Below are positions 1 through 9,373 of a stretch of 64,000 bases of DNA, one piece after another. A program made the position numbers and the translations under genes. The stretch's first letter is position 1. Each line of letters starts with the position of its first letter. The stretch lies in assembly GCF_018362775.1 (NCBI RefSeq), contig NZ_JAGYXY010000001.1, positions 449,126 to 513,125 of the forward strand, written 5' to 3'. The notes under the pieces were generated by a model. That model was not told where the DNA came from, searched no databases, and saw only the letters and a program-made list of their open reading frames with translations. The stretch is from Alistipes montrealensis. GTDB taxonomy: Bacteria > Bacteroidota > Bacteroidia > Bacteroidales > Rikenellaceae.

Positions 1-144
1 ACCAATCAAGAGGTCGCCGATCGGCTGCAACTGTCCAAGCGCACCGTCGATAGGCATATATCGCTGGCGCTTAGTGATATCCGGTTTGCACTGAAAGACA
101 TCGTGTCCCTGTTTATACTTTTTTTATTTTCCGATTGGGTATGA
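1..144 (+). CDS. ECF sigma factor, C-terminal fragment (5' end outside window)
   Basis: Reading from base 1 in frame 1 gives an open frame that ends at TGA 142-144 and starts outside the window. The visible 47 residues begin NQEVADRLQLSKRTVDRHI, a helix-turn-helix typical of sigma region 4 in Bacteroidota ECF sigma factors, and end in a hydrophobic tail (SLFILFLF). An anti-sigma FecR gene starts 39 bases later, followed by a SusC with an STN domain. This is the classical trans-envelope order in which SusC senses ligand, FecR relays the signal and the sigma factor activates the PUL. The family call rests on region 4 and context only, because region 2 is not in the window. Confidence 0.8.
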   Translation, partial: TNQEVADRLQLSKRTVDRHISLALSDIRFALKDIVSLFILFLFSDWV

Positions 145-183
145 GGTCGGGAATGTGCGTCTACTTTATAAACGCACCCGATC

Positions 184-1182
184 ATGGAGACACCCGCACC
201 GGAAAAAATAAAAGCGTACCTGAACGAGGAACTTCCCCGGAAGGAGCGCGAAGCCATACGCCAATGGATCGCCGTCAACCGCGACCATCCCCTATTGACT
301 GCAGCCCTGAAAGAGCACTGGAACAGGATTCCGGAACACATGCAGCCTGCCGAAAGCCGGAGTGCATTCCGCAATTTCGAACGGTCGGTCGGAGGATTCC
401 CGCATCCATCCGGAAAACCGGCGTTCCGGGTCTTTTTCGGACGCATCCGCAACATCGCAGCCATACTGACTATCCCCCTGCTTATCTGCAGCATCTTCCT
501 ATGGAGCCGCTCTTCTGCCCCGGACCCTGACTACCTCGAATTCGCAGTTACCAACGGCCGGCAGGACTCCGTCCGTTTGCCGGACAACACGATGGTCTGG
601 CTCAATTCGGGTTCTAAAATCATCTATCCCATGAAGTTCGGACGCCGGAGCCGCCAGGTCTTCATCTCCGGTGAAGCCTTCTTCGACGTGGAGAAGGATC
701 GCAAACGCCCCTTCATCCTCAAGGCCAACGACATCAGCATAAAGGTCCTGGGCACCAGATTCAACTTCAATTCCTACGAAGATGCGAATGCCGTGACGGT
801 AAGCCTGCTGGAGGGTTCGGTCCTTCTGTATACGGACCGGGCGCAAAAGGAAGGCAGCGTAGCCCTGTGTCCCGGAGATGTCGTCCGTTACGACAGGACC
901 TCCGGAGATATCGAACGCACGCACATTTCGACGGACGCCTACTGCTCGTGGCGCAACGGTGGATTCTATTTCAACAACCAGAGCCTGTCGGAGATCGCAG
1001 CTCAATTCGAACGGGTATTCGACGTGAAGATCGTCGTCCTCGGCAAAAAACTGCAGGAGGCCCGCTACACGCTCGCATTCGTCAACGGGGAATCGCTCGG
1101 ACAAATGCTCAGCGCCATCAACTACAATGGCAGCATGCAGATTGTCAAAGACGAGGAAACAGGTGTCATAACAATCAAATAA
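184..1182 (+). CDS. FecR-type anti-sigma factor
   Basis: An inner-membrane anti-sigma factor of 332 residues, the usual length for Bacteroidota FecR proteins. The N-terminal cytoplasmic part (1-88) should bind the sigma factor encoded just upstream. One membrane segment lies near residues 90-108 (NIAAILTIPLLICSIFLW). The periplasmic FecR domain (about 120-225) has the typical LPDNTMVWLNSGS, GEAFFDVEKD and VLGTRFNF signatures. A C-terminal DUF4974 domain (about 262-331, starting FYFNNQSLSEIA) is the part expected to touch the STN domain of the SusC. A short inverted repeat (GTGCGT 155-160, ACGCAC 172-177) lies just before the start codon. It probably controls the PUL that follows. Confidence 0.93.
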   Translation: METPAPEKIKAYLNEELPRKEREAIRQWIAVNRDHPLLTAALKEHWNRIPEHMQPAESRSAFRNFERSVGGFPHPSGKPAFRVFFGRIRNIAAILTIPLLICSIFLWSRSSAPDPDYLEFAVTNGRQDSVRLPDNTMVWLNSGSKIIYPMKFGRRSRQVFISGEAFFDVEKDRKRPFILKANDISIKVLGTRFNFNSYEDANAVTVSLLEGSVLLYTDRAQKEGSVALCPGDVVRYDRTSGDIERTHISTDAYCSWRNGGFYFNNQSLSEIAAQFERVFDVKIVVLGKKLQEARYTLAFVNGESLGQMLSAINYNGSMQIVKDEETGVITIK

Positions 1183-1302
1183 ACGGGAGGAACTGCCTAT
1201 GACATAATCCGATATAAAACAGAAAGCCGGAAAGTTCGCACACTCCCCGGCCTGAAATAAGCTATCAATCTGTCTCATAATAACCTAAATCACTACAAAT
1301 GT

Positions 1303-4300
1303 ATGAAAAAAAATCCTCATTTGAAAGTTAAGCCGGGGATTCCGTTCAGATGGCTCGTGGCCTCGCTCGCCGCAGTCCTGTTGCTGTTCGGGCACGCATC
1401 CGCCCAACACGAAGAGCCCCGGATCTCGCTTTCGATGGAAAAAGCGACGGTCGAATCCGTCCTGGAACAACTGCGCAGCCGCTTCGGCTATTCGTTTATC
1501 TACCAGCCCCAGGACCTCGACATCCGTAAACCGGTGTCGATCCATGTCACCGACAAAAGCATCAGCGAGGTGCTGGACATCGTGCTGGCTTTACAGCCCG
1601 TAACCTACGAGGTCCGGGCCAAAATCATCCACATCTCCCCCAAGAAAAAGACCGAGACCGCCGCCGCGACCAAAAACAGGTCCATCGAAGGCAGGGTGAC
1701 CGACGAAACGGGCGATCCCGTCATCGGGGCGGCCGTCGTGATCAAGGGCACGACCCGGGGTGTCAGTACGGGCAGCGAAGGGAACTTCCGGCTGGATGTC
1801 CCGAAGGATGCCGTGCTGCACATCACGGCTCTGGGGTACGTTTCCACGGATATCCCCGTAAACGGTCGATCGTACATCGCCGTGAAGATGCTTCAGGACA
1901 CCAAGATCGTGGAAGAGGTAGTGGTGGTCGGATACGGCGTCCAGAAAAAGGCCAACCTCACGGGAGCCGTCTCGACGATCAACGTCTCGAAGGAGATCGC
2001 CTCTCGGCCGCTGACCAACCTTTCGACAGCCCTCGCCGGAATGAGCGCCGGACTGCAGGTCATGCAAAGTTCGGGTCAGCCCAACGGTGACGTGGCGAGT
2101 TTCAGAATCCGCGGCACGGGAACCCTCAACGCGTCGTCGCCGCTGATCCTGATCGACGGCATGGAGCAGACGTTCACTGATATTAACCCCAACGATATTG
2201 CTACGGTTTCCGTGTTGAAAGACGCAGCTTCCTGCGCCATCTACGGCAACCGGGGCGCCAACGGTGTCATCCTGATCACCACCAAAACGGGAACCAAGGG
2301 AAAAATCAATGTCAACTACTCCGGTGTCTTTTCATTCAACCAACCCTCCAATCTCATCGAGCTGGTCAGTAATTCGGCCGACTACATGGAATTGATGAAC
2401 GAATCGAGCAACAACGTCGGACAGGGCGACATCTTCTCGGCCGAGACCATCGCCTTGTGGCGCAATGCGGAAAAGGACCCGAACGGCATCTCGTCCAAGG
2501 GCTATCCGAACCGGGTCGCCTACCCCAATACGGACTGGTACAAGGCAATTTTCAAGAACAAGATGATGATGGAGCACACCGTCTCGGTCGTGGGGGCCAC
2601 CGAAAGGACAAATTTCAACTTCTCGGGCACATACCTCGACAACCCGGGACTGATCACCGGTTCGGGACTAAAAAAATACTACATCCGGTCGAACATATCG
2701 GTGAACATCGCCGACTGGCTGACCGTGGGTAACAGGACTTACGGCTACCAGAACGACGTAGAGCGCAACTCGACATCGGGAACGCTGACCGGACTGGGAT
2801 TCAAGAAGATGGTCCCGAGCATCTACCCCTACTACGACGGCATGTACGGGGCTCCCGAACCGAAGGAGGAGGACCCGCAGTCGCACAACCCGCTGTGGGA
2901 CATCGAATCCACCGGAGGGTCGTACACCTATTCGCAGATCAATACCTCGATGTTTGCCGACGTACGTTTCCTGAAGGATTTCGTCTACCACGCCAATTTC
3001 GACTGGACCCGCTACTGGCGCGAGGACCTGTACCATACGAAGAGCGTCGGAAAATACAGTTTCAGCCAGGGGCAGATGGCCATTGCACCGAAACCCTCCG
3101 AAGAGCTCTCATCCATGTTTTACACCCTGGGCAACAAACGGTGGCGGTTCGAACAGACGCTGACCTGGAACAAGACGCTGAACGACGTGCATGAAATCGG
3201 TGCGCTGGTCGGATACGAGGAGATGAAGGCTTCGACCTATACCGTGGATGCCCAGAAAACAGGACTGATCGACGAAACAATCACAGACCTGTCGACCGCC
3301 ACTGAGATGAAGGCAATCTATGGCGGCAATTCCGAATATTCGTCGAGGTCCGTATTCGGGCGTGTGACCTATGCTTACGATTCCCGTTACCTGCTGGAGA
3401 TGAATTTGCGCTGGGACGGCTCATCGCGGTTCGCACCGCAGAGTCGCTGGGGCTGGTTCCCCTCGTTCTCGGCCGGATGGCGGATTTCGCAGGAACGGTT
3501 CATGGAAAACGTTCCGCTGGACAACCTCAAGCTGCGCGCCTCGTGGGGTAAGCTGGGAAACAACAGTATCGGCAACTACGAGTGGCAGTCCACCTACGAT
3601 GCGGCGAACTACCCGCTGGGGAACTCGCTCCATTCGGGGCTGGCGATGACTGCACTGGCCAACAGCTTCCTGCAGTGGGAATCGACCGCCATCACGAACA
3701 TCGGCCTGGAGATCGGGGCGCTCCGAAACAGACTCATATTCGAGGCCGACATTTACCACAAGCTGACTGACGGTATCCTCTACCGCCCGGCCATCTATGC
3801 CGCCATGGGTAACAAGACCGCTCCCTACGAGAACATCGCCGAGGTGGTCAACCGGGGCGTCGAACTGTCGGCGGGCTGGAACGACCGGAAAGGCAATTTC
3901 ACCTACGGCGTCAAAGCCAACTTCGCCTACAACCGTAACCGGGTCTCGAAATACAAAGGAGAACTGCAACGGGGCTGGACCACCGACAGCGAAGGAAACC
4001 GGGTCTACCAGACCAACATCGGAGATGTCTCGACCGGAACGACCAACCGGGTTATCGAAGGGAAGATGATCAACGAGTTCTATACGCTGGAGACCTACAA
4101 GGGTGACCAGACCTATTTCCATCCCGACGGATCGGTGAACATCAACGGCGGTCCGAGGGACGGCATGATCCGCACGCCGAAAGACATGCAGTGGCTCTCG
4201 GCGATGAAAGATGCCGGCTATTCGTTTTATCCCAATCAGTCGATCGGGGCCGCCAACATCTGGTATGGCGATTATATCTACGCCGACCTGAACGGAGACG

Positions 4301-4854
4301 GCGTCTACGGCAACGGCCACGACTACGATTTCCAGAACCTCTCGACACAGCCCAAATACAACTACGGCCTGCAGGCCTACGTCTCGTGGAAAGGCGTCGA
4401 TCTCTCGATGAACTGGGCCGGGGCCGCCGGATTCGGTATCTACTGGTACGAGGTGGGCCAGAATTCGTCGGCAACGATCTTCGGCTACGCCATTCCCAAG
4501 GCCATTGCGGACGACCACTACTTTTACGATCCTGCCAACCCGAACGACCCGAGAACCAACCTGACCTCCAAAAACCCGCGCCTGAGCCGCAACAGCGGAG
4601 CTTCCCAGAACGGAGAGGTCAGCACGCTTCACCTCGAACGGGGCGACTACCTGAAACTGAAAAACCTGACCGTAGGCTATACTTTTCCGTCCGGCATTCT
4701 GCGTAAACTGCGCATGCAGAGCCTCCGGGTATACCTTTCGTGCGAGAACCTCTGGACGATCACCGGATTCAGCGGCATGGACCCCGAAATGCAGACGGGA
4801 GTGGGTTATGTTACAATGCGGCAGTTCGCCCTCGGTGTCAATGTCACTTTTTAA
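1303..4854 (+). CDS. SusC-like TonB-dependent outer-membrane transporter with STN domain (PUL1)
   Basis: A 1183-residue outer-membrane glycan importer. In order it has a signal peptide (about 1-35, ending HASAQ), an STN signalling domain (about 40-115, LEQLRSRFGYSFIYQP), a carboxypeptidase-regulatory-like beta-sandwich (about 127-205, IEGRVTDETGDPVIGAAV), the TonB box/plug (EEVVVVGYGVQKKANLTGAVS, then the plug motif LKDAASCAIYGNRGANGV) and a long beta-barrel ending in the terminal Phe of GVNVTF. The STN domain fits signalling to the FecR/sigma pair upstream. SusD starts 11 bases after the stop, so the two should form the usual SusCD pair. The substrate cannot be read from the sequence; the downstream GH43 and GH2 genes suggest a plant-type or mixed heteropolysaccharide. 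Confidence 0.96.
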   Translation: MKKNPHLKVKPGIPFRWLVASLAAVLLLFGHASAQHEEPRISLSMEKATVESVLEQLRSRFGYSFIYQPQDLDIRKPVSIHVTDKSISEVLDIVLALQPVTYEVRAKIIHISPKKKTETAAATKNRSIEGRVTDETGDPVIGAAVVIKGTTRGVSTGSEGNFRLDVPKDAVLHITALGYVSTDIPVNGRSYIAVKMLQDTKIVEEVVVVGYGVQKKANLTGAVSTINVSKEIASRPLTNLSTALAGMSAGLQVMQSSGQPNGDVASFRIRGTGTLNASSPLILIDGMEQTFTDINPNDIATVSVLKDAASCAIYGNRGANGVILITTKTGTKGKINVNYSGVFSFNQPSNLIELVSNSADYMELMNESSNNVGQGDIFSAETIALWRNAEKDPNGISSKGYPNRVAYPNTDWYKAIFKNKMMMEHTVSVVGATERTNFNFSGTYLDNPGLITGSGLKKYYIRSNISVNIADWLTVGNRTYGYQNDVERNSTSGTLTGLGFKKMVPSIYPYYDGMYGAPEPKEEDPQSHNPLWDIESTGGSYTYSQINTSMFADVRFLKDFVYHANFDWTRYWREDLYHTKSVGKYSFSQGQMAIAPKPSEELSSMFYTLGNKRWRFEQTLTWNKTLNDVHEIGALVGYEEMKASTYTVDAQKTGLIDETITDLSTATEMKAIYGGNSEYSSRSVFGRVTYAYDSRYLLEMNLRWDGSSRFAPQSRWGWFPSFSAGWRISQERFMENVPLDNLKLRASWGKLGNNSIGNYEWQSTYDAANYPLGNSLHSGLAMTALANSFLQWESTAITNIGLEIGALRNRLIFEADIYHKLTDGILYRPAIYAAMGNKTAPYENIAEVVNRGVELSAGWNDRKGNFTYGVKANFAYNRNRVSKYKGELQRGWTTDSEGNRVYQTNIGDVSTGTTNRVIEGKMINEFYTLETYKGDQTYFHPDGSVNINGGPRDGMIRTPKDMQWLSAMKDAGYSFYPNQSIGAANIWYGDYIYADLNGDGVYGNGHDYDFQNLSTQPKYNYGLQAYVSWKGVDLSMNWAGAAGFGIYWYEVGQNSSATIFGYAIPKAIADDHYFYDPANPNDPRTNLTSKNPRLSRNSGASQNGEVSTLHLERGDYLKLKNLTVGYTFPSGILRKLRMQSLRVYLSCENLWTITGFSGMDPEMQTGVGYVTMRQFALGVNVTF

Positions 4855-4865
4855 AACCACGGAAA

Positions 4866-6653
4866 ATGAAGATCAAAAGATTATACGCCATACTGCTGAC
4901 AGCCAGCATCTGCATCCTGCAGGGATGCCAGTCCGGGCTGTTGGACACCATTCCTACCGATGCCGTAAGTTCCGAGAACATCTGGAAAAAGGCCAACCTG
5001 GCGGAACAGGCCGTGGTCGGGGTGTACAACTGCCTGCGTGAAGACTACGCCTCGAACGGCAACAGTGCCTCCGGGCGCCACTATCCGGCGTGGGACGTCC
5101 GCTCCAGCGTCATGGATTACGACGCCAACTGGATCGGCAACCTCCCGATGCTGCGCGGCAACGCCACCCCGCGGAGCAACGACTACTTCGTCTACTGGAA
5201 ACGATACTACGAACCGATCCACCGGGCCAACGACGTTATCGCCAACATCCACAAGGTTCCCGACATGAGCGATTCGAAAAAGGCCCAGTACATCGCCGAA
5301 TGCAAATTCCTCCGGGCTTGGTACTACTACCGTATGAACATCCTGTGGCACGGCGTGCCCGTCTACCTCGAACCGGTGGAAGCCTCGCAGGCCAACCGGG
5401 GCCGCTCCTCGGAGGAGGCTGTCTGGGAGATCGTCCTCGCAGACCTCAAGGATTGCATCGACGAGCCCAACCTGCCGGACAAATACGCATCCAGCAGCAG
5501 CGACTACGGGCGCGTGACGAAAGCCGCAGCCTATGCTCTGCGGGGAAAGACTTACCTCTGGCTGGGAAAATACGAAGAGGCGGAGGACGATTTTCTGGAA
5601 ATCACGAAAATGGGCTATTCGCTCTTCACCGCAGACAGCTACAAGATGCTGTTCAAGGAGGAAAACGAACGCTGTGACGAGATGATTTTCTCGGTGCAGT
5701 TCATCGAACAGAGCGGCTACGGATCGCCGTTCAGCTGGGCATTCGGCAGCCGCGGCGCCGCAGGTGCAGGTTGGAACAATTACCTGGCCAACCCGGCGTT
5801 CGTCGATTCGTATGAATGTGCCGACGGGAAACCGTTCAACTGGGACGATTTCCTGCCCGGATACAGCACCATGACCGCCAAACAGCGTTCGGTGTTTTTC
5901 CTCCGGGACAACATGACCGACAAGGAGATCGCCACGATGACCGCCTACGGAGCCGACATGAGCAAATACCTCCCCTCAGGCAACGAAGCGCGGATACGCA
6001 AGGCCTATGCCAACCGCGACCCGCGGCTGGGCATGAACGTCATCACGCCCTACTCGACCTTCCTGGGCGGCATTACGGGCTCGGCCGTCACTTATACCCT
6101 GCGCTGGCCGTACCGGGGTTCGGACAACGCAGCCCCGTATGACCTGCGCACCGATACCAACGCGAAGTTCTATTACCTGATCCGCAAATTCGTCTTCGAA
6201 GGCCGCGAGCACGTCTACCAGAACTACTCGCCGATCGACCTGCCGCTGATCCGCTACGCCGACGTGTTGCTGAATCTGGCTGAAGCGCTAAACGAACAGA
6301 ACCGGACCTCCGAGGCGGTCGCCTATGTCAATGAGGTGCGCAAACGCGCCGGAGCGCAGCCGCTCAACACGAATGCCTACACGACCGTCTCCGGCAAGGA
6401 CGACATGCGTGAACGCATTCGCAACGAGCGTTACTGGGAACTGCCGTTCGAAGAACACCTCTATTTCGACGAATTGCGGTGGAAGACCTGGCAGGAGAAA
6501 AAATTCCGCTCCGGGAACGGCTTGACCGAGATCTGGGGTACGACCACTTATACCTACAAATGGGTTGGCGACCAGAACTGGACATGGCCGATTCCCGCTG
6601 CCGAAAGGGAGAAGAACGGGAATCTGACTCAAAATGAAAATTGGATCGATTAA
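4866..6653 (+). CDS. SusD/RagB-type glycan-binding lipoprotein (PUL1)
   Basis: The surface lipoprotein partner of the preceding SusC, forming the lid that captures glycan. The open frame extends upstream, but ATG 4866 is preferred. It lies 11 bases after the SusC stop and gives a clean lipoprotein signal, MKIKRLYAILLTASICILQG, followed by Cys21. The product is 595 residues. N-terminal TPR-like helices (NIWKKANLAEQAVVGVYNCL), the FLRAWYYYRM segment and the C-terminal motif PLIRYADVLLNLAEALNE followed by VNEVRKRAGA are hallmarks of the RagB/SusD family. The C-terminal IRNERYWELPFEEHLYFDELRW is also typical. Confidence 0.96.
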   Translation: MKIKRLYAILLTASICILQGCQSGLLDTIPTDAVSSENIWKKANLAEQAVVGVYNCLREDYASNGNSASGRHYPAWDVRSSVMDYDANWIGNLPMLRGNATPRSNDYFVYWKRYYEPIHRANDVIANIHKVPDMSDSKKAQYIAECKFLRAWYYYRMNILWHGVPVYLEPVEASQANRGRSSEEAVWEIVLADLKDCIDEPNLPDKYASSSSDYGRVTKAAAYALRGKTYLWLGKYEEAEDDFLEITKMGYSLFTADSYKMLFKEENERCDEMIFSVQFIEQSGYGSPFSWAFGSRGAAGAGWNNYLANPAFVDSYECADGKPFNWDDFLPGYSTMTAKQRSVFFLRDNMTDKEIATMTAYGADMSKYLPSGNEARIRKAYANRDPRLGMNVITPYSTFLGGITGSAVTYTLRWPYRGSDNAAPYDLRTDTNAKFYYLIRKFVFEGREHVYQNYSPIDLPLIRYADVLLNLAEALNEQNRTSEAVAYVNEVRKRAGAQPLNTNAYTTVSGKDDMRERIRNERYWELPFEEHLYFDELRWKTWQEKKFRSGNGLTEIWGTTTYTYKWVGDQNWTWPIPAAEREKNGNLTQNENWID

Positions 6654-6707
6654 TTCCGGGCATTCCGCCGGCAGTGGAAACCGGACCCAATTCAAACGGA
6701 CAAAGTC

Positions 6708-7997
6708 ATGAAAATAAACTATCATCAATTTTTGAAAATACCGGGAGTATTGCTCCTTACACTCCTCGTCCTGATGGCATGCGGAAAGGACGATCCCTTC
6801 CTGACCATCGAATCCGACGAGTCGTTCACCGTTCCCAACGACGGCGGCGACTTCGACATCGCCGTAAGCACCAACCTCGGCTACTACGAATTCCGGTTCG
6901 AAGAGGGCGACTGGCTGACCGGAAGGATCACCGACAAGGGTGTTACGCTCACGGCCGAAGCCAACTCCGGAATAACGGAACGCAAGGCGGTCTTCAAGAT
7001 CGTATCGCTCGACCATCCCGAAGTAAACCGGAGTATCCGGATCATTCAGGAAGGGACCTACCTACGGATCGTGCCCGAACGTGTTCCCTACCTCAAACCG
7101 GGCGGCGAGAGCGTTTCGCTGACCGTGGAGACCAACCTGAAAACGGGCGAATGGAACGTCAGCGTCCCGGACGGGAACAATTGGCTCTCGGCGTCGGCCG
7201 AGACTCCCGGAACGATCAGCCTGACAGCAGGTCCCAACGCCGACACCTACCCCCGCATGGCCTCCCTGTCGATCGTTTCCAACCGTTTCGCGGCGCTGAA
7301 CATCTCCATCCCCGTTATTCAGTCCGGCTCGGACGAAAGCATCGAATCGGTCATCTACACCGAAGATTTCAATTGGATGAAGGACAAGAACGGCACTCCG
7401 TTTTCGCCAGACATCTGGGATGACAAAGTTCAGCTCGAGTTTAAAGACTGGCCTCAGGGCCACGGCTGGGAGGCTTCGAACAACGGAAGCGGAAATTACA
7501 CACGCCTCGGTTATGTGAAGATGGGACGCGCGGCGCTCACCTCGGACCTGATCACGCCGAAGATGTCGTCCATCGAGGAGTCCCGGAACATTCTGGTGGT
7601 GTTCAAATCCTTCACGTTCATGGACAAGAACGGTAAGGCCGACGACAACGCATTCTGCGTCTCGGTAGTAGGCGACGGCAAAATCACCGAAATCCGGAAG
7701 ATCGGCGGTCAGTTAGCGACACCGTCCGGCAAACAGGCGAGTGCGGGCGAACTGACCCCGGAAGGGGCTCGGTTCTACATCGGCAACTACAACAACCCCG
7801 CTTCGGCCGACATGCCCAACTGGATCGACGCGCCTGATTACGACCATTTGGCTGCGGAGCTGGCCGAACGTAGTTTCGTCGTAACCGGCGCTACCCGGAA
7901 CACGCAGATCCGGTTCCTTGCCGGCAATACGCTGGGAACGGTAAGTTCCCCCAACCGGATCGGCTTCGACAACGTCCTGATTGCCGTTCTGAAATAG
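6708..7997 (+). CDS. BACON-domain surface lipoprotein, paralogue A (PUL1)
   Basis: A 429-residue lipoprotein with signal peptide and lipobox (LVLMAC) followed by GKDD, an acidic stretch after the Cys that fits the Bacteroidota lipoprotein export signal and hence the cell surface. Two BACON-like beta-sandwich repeats span about 30-115 (ending VNRSIRIIQEG) and about 115-210 (PGGESVSLTVETN, ending IPVIQSG). The C-terminal half (about 220-429) is a separate module starting YTEDFNWMKD, with the marker SDLITPKMSSI and the ending IGFDNVLIAV, which suggests a jelly-roll carbohydrate-binding fold. The next gene is a paralogue with the same layout. The likely role is a surface glycan-binding protein; no catalytic motif was seen. 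Confidence 0.82.
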   Translation: MKINYHQFLKIPGVLLLTLLVLMACGKDDPFLTIESDESFTVPNDGGDFDIAVSTNLGYYEFRFEEGDWLTGRITDKGVTLTAEANSGITERKAVFKIVSLDHPEVNRSIRIIQEGTYLRIVPERVPYLKPGGESVSLTVETNLKTGEWNVSVPDGNNWLSASAETPGTISLTAGPNADTYPRMASLSIVSNRFAALNISIPVIQSGSDESIESVIYTEDFNWMKDKNGTPFSPDIWDDKVQLEFKDWPQGHGWEASNNGSGNYTRLGYVKMGRAALTSDLITPKMSSIEESRNILVVFKSFTFMDKNGKADDNAFCVSVVGDGKITEIRKIGGQLATPSGKQASAGELTPEGARFYIGNYNNPASADMPNWIDAPDYDHLAAELAERSFVVTGATRNTQIRFLAGNTLGTVSSPNRIGFDNVLIAVLK

Positions 7998-8016
7998 TAT
8001 TCCAAAACATCCCGAC

Positions 8017-9300
8017 ATGAAAACAAGCAAAAAAATATACGGAATGTGCCTCGCCCTCATGGCGTGCGCGGCAGTCCTTGTCGCCTGCGACGAGGAGTTC
8101 GACGCTTTTCTGGACATCGACCCACAGGAGACGATCGCCCTGCCGGCCTCAGGCGGTTCCACGACCGTGACACTGGAAACCAGCGTCAGCGACTGGACTT
8201 TCCGGTTCGAATACGGAGAGTGGCTCACCGCAAAAGTCGTCGACAACACGATCGTCATCGCCGCCGACCCCAATGACAACCTGAACAGCCGCGGCGCCAT
8301 GCTGGCAGTCACCTCTTCGTCCCACCCGGAGGTGAACAAGCGCATCGGCATCCGGCAGAACGCCCTCTCTCTCACGCTTGAGCCCGGTCAGCTCGCAATG
8401 TTCCCGACCGAAGGCGAAACAGCGACCGTCACCGTGAATACGAATATCGGCATCGACGACTGGGGAATCGCCGGCGACCCCGCTGCCGACTGGATCACGG
8501 CTGAAAAGACCGCCGGCGGAATCGCAATCACCGTAAAGGAGAACCCCGAAATGCTGCCTCGTTCGGGGACGATAACGATCAGTTCCGAAAAGTTCCCGTC
8601 GCTGACGACGGTATTGCCCGTCAAGCAATTCGGGACCGACAAGACCATCCGGGAAGTTATCTTGTACGAAACATTCGACTGGCTGCTGGTTCCCGGAGCG
8701 GACAACATTTGGACCACCTCGGGCGAACAGCGCGTCGACAACTGGATTGCCAAATACGGCGACCGTGCGCAGGGATGGGGCTATACGATGGTGACCACCT
8801 CCAAGGGAAACAAGGAACCGCTGTCGTTCAGCCGCAACGGATTCGTGAAAATGGGCATTACGAACTACTCCGGAGACCTGATCACGCCGAAGTTGGAAGC
8901 AATCGAAGGTACGCAGACCGTCGAGGTGATGTTCAAGGCCTGCGGCTATGTGGAGAACGGCGGGAACACGTCGTACAGCGGTCGGAAAGACCCGATCCAG
9001 AACGGCAAGCACGTCGACGTGCCGAACGTGATGCGAATCGCCCTGATCGGCCCGGGAACGCTCAGCCACACCGAGTTCGAGATCGACAACTATCCCTACT
9101 CTTCCGGCACGACCGACCATGCTCCCGGTTACGTTTGGCAGAACGATACGCAGGCATCGCAGCGGAAATTCACGATTACGGGTGCGACTGCAGAAACCCG
9201 GGTGCAGTTTATCGCCGGGCCGCAGTTGGGCGCCTCACCGGAAAAAATCACCTACCGGCAGGGTTTGGACGACATCCTGATTGTCATCCGGGAAAAATAA
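8017..9300 (+). CDS. BACON-domain surface lipoprotein, paralogue B (PUL1)
   Basis: A 427-residue paralogue of the preceding gene, 19 bases downstream. The signal peptide ends LVAC, followed by DEEFD, again an acidic surface-export type start. It has two BACON-like repeats (WTFRFEYGEWLTAKVVD; ending VNKRIGIRQNA, then TVTVNTNIGIDDWGI) and the same C-terminal module. That module is marked by LYETFDWLLVPG, NGFVKMGITNYSGDLITPK and the ending GLDDILIVI. It differs from paralogue A by a longer linker in the C-terminal module. A role as a surface glycan-binding protein in the PUL1 uptake complex is an inference from position and fold. Confidence 0.82.
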   Translation: MKTSKKIYGMCLALMACAAVLVACDEEFDAFLDIDPQETIALPASGGSTTVTLETSVSDWTFRFEYGEWLTAKVVDNTIVIAADPNDNLNSRGAMLAVTSSSHPEVNKRIGIRQNALSLTLEPGQLAMFPTEGETATVTVNTNIGIDDWGIAGDPAADWITAEKTAGGIAITVKENPEMLPRSGTITISSEKFPSLTTVLPVKQFGTDKTIREVILYETFDWLLVPGADNIWTTSGEQRVDNWIAKYGDRAQGWGYTMVTTSKGNKEPLSFSRNGFVKMGITNYSGDLITPKLEAIEGTQTVEVMFKACGYVENGGNTSYSGRKDPIQNGKHVDVPNVMRIALIGPGTLSHTEFEIDNYPYSSGTTDHAPGYVWQNDTQASQRKFTITGATAETRVQFIAGPQLGASPEKITYRQGLDDILIVIREK

Positions 9301-9373
9301 ACCAATCATTAACACAGACCCGGGAGCCGGCCGCGAGTACGGTCGGTTTCCGGGTCCACAAAGCAACCGAAAA

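Noticed and set aside
1183..1302. Possible promoter between fecR and the PUL1 SusC
   Set aside because: No TAnnTTTG box was found in this 120-base gap; an ECF-type promoter may exist but its sequence is not known to me.
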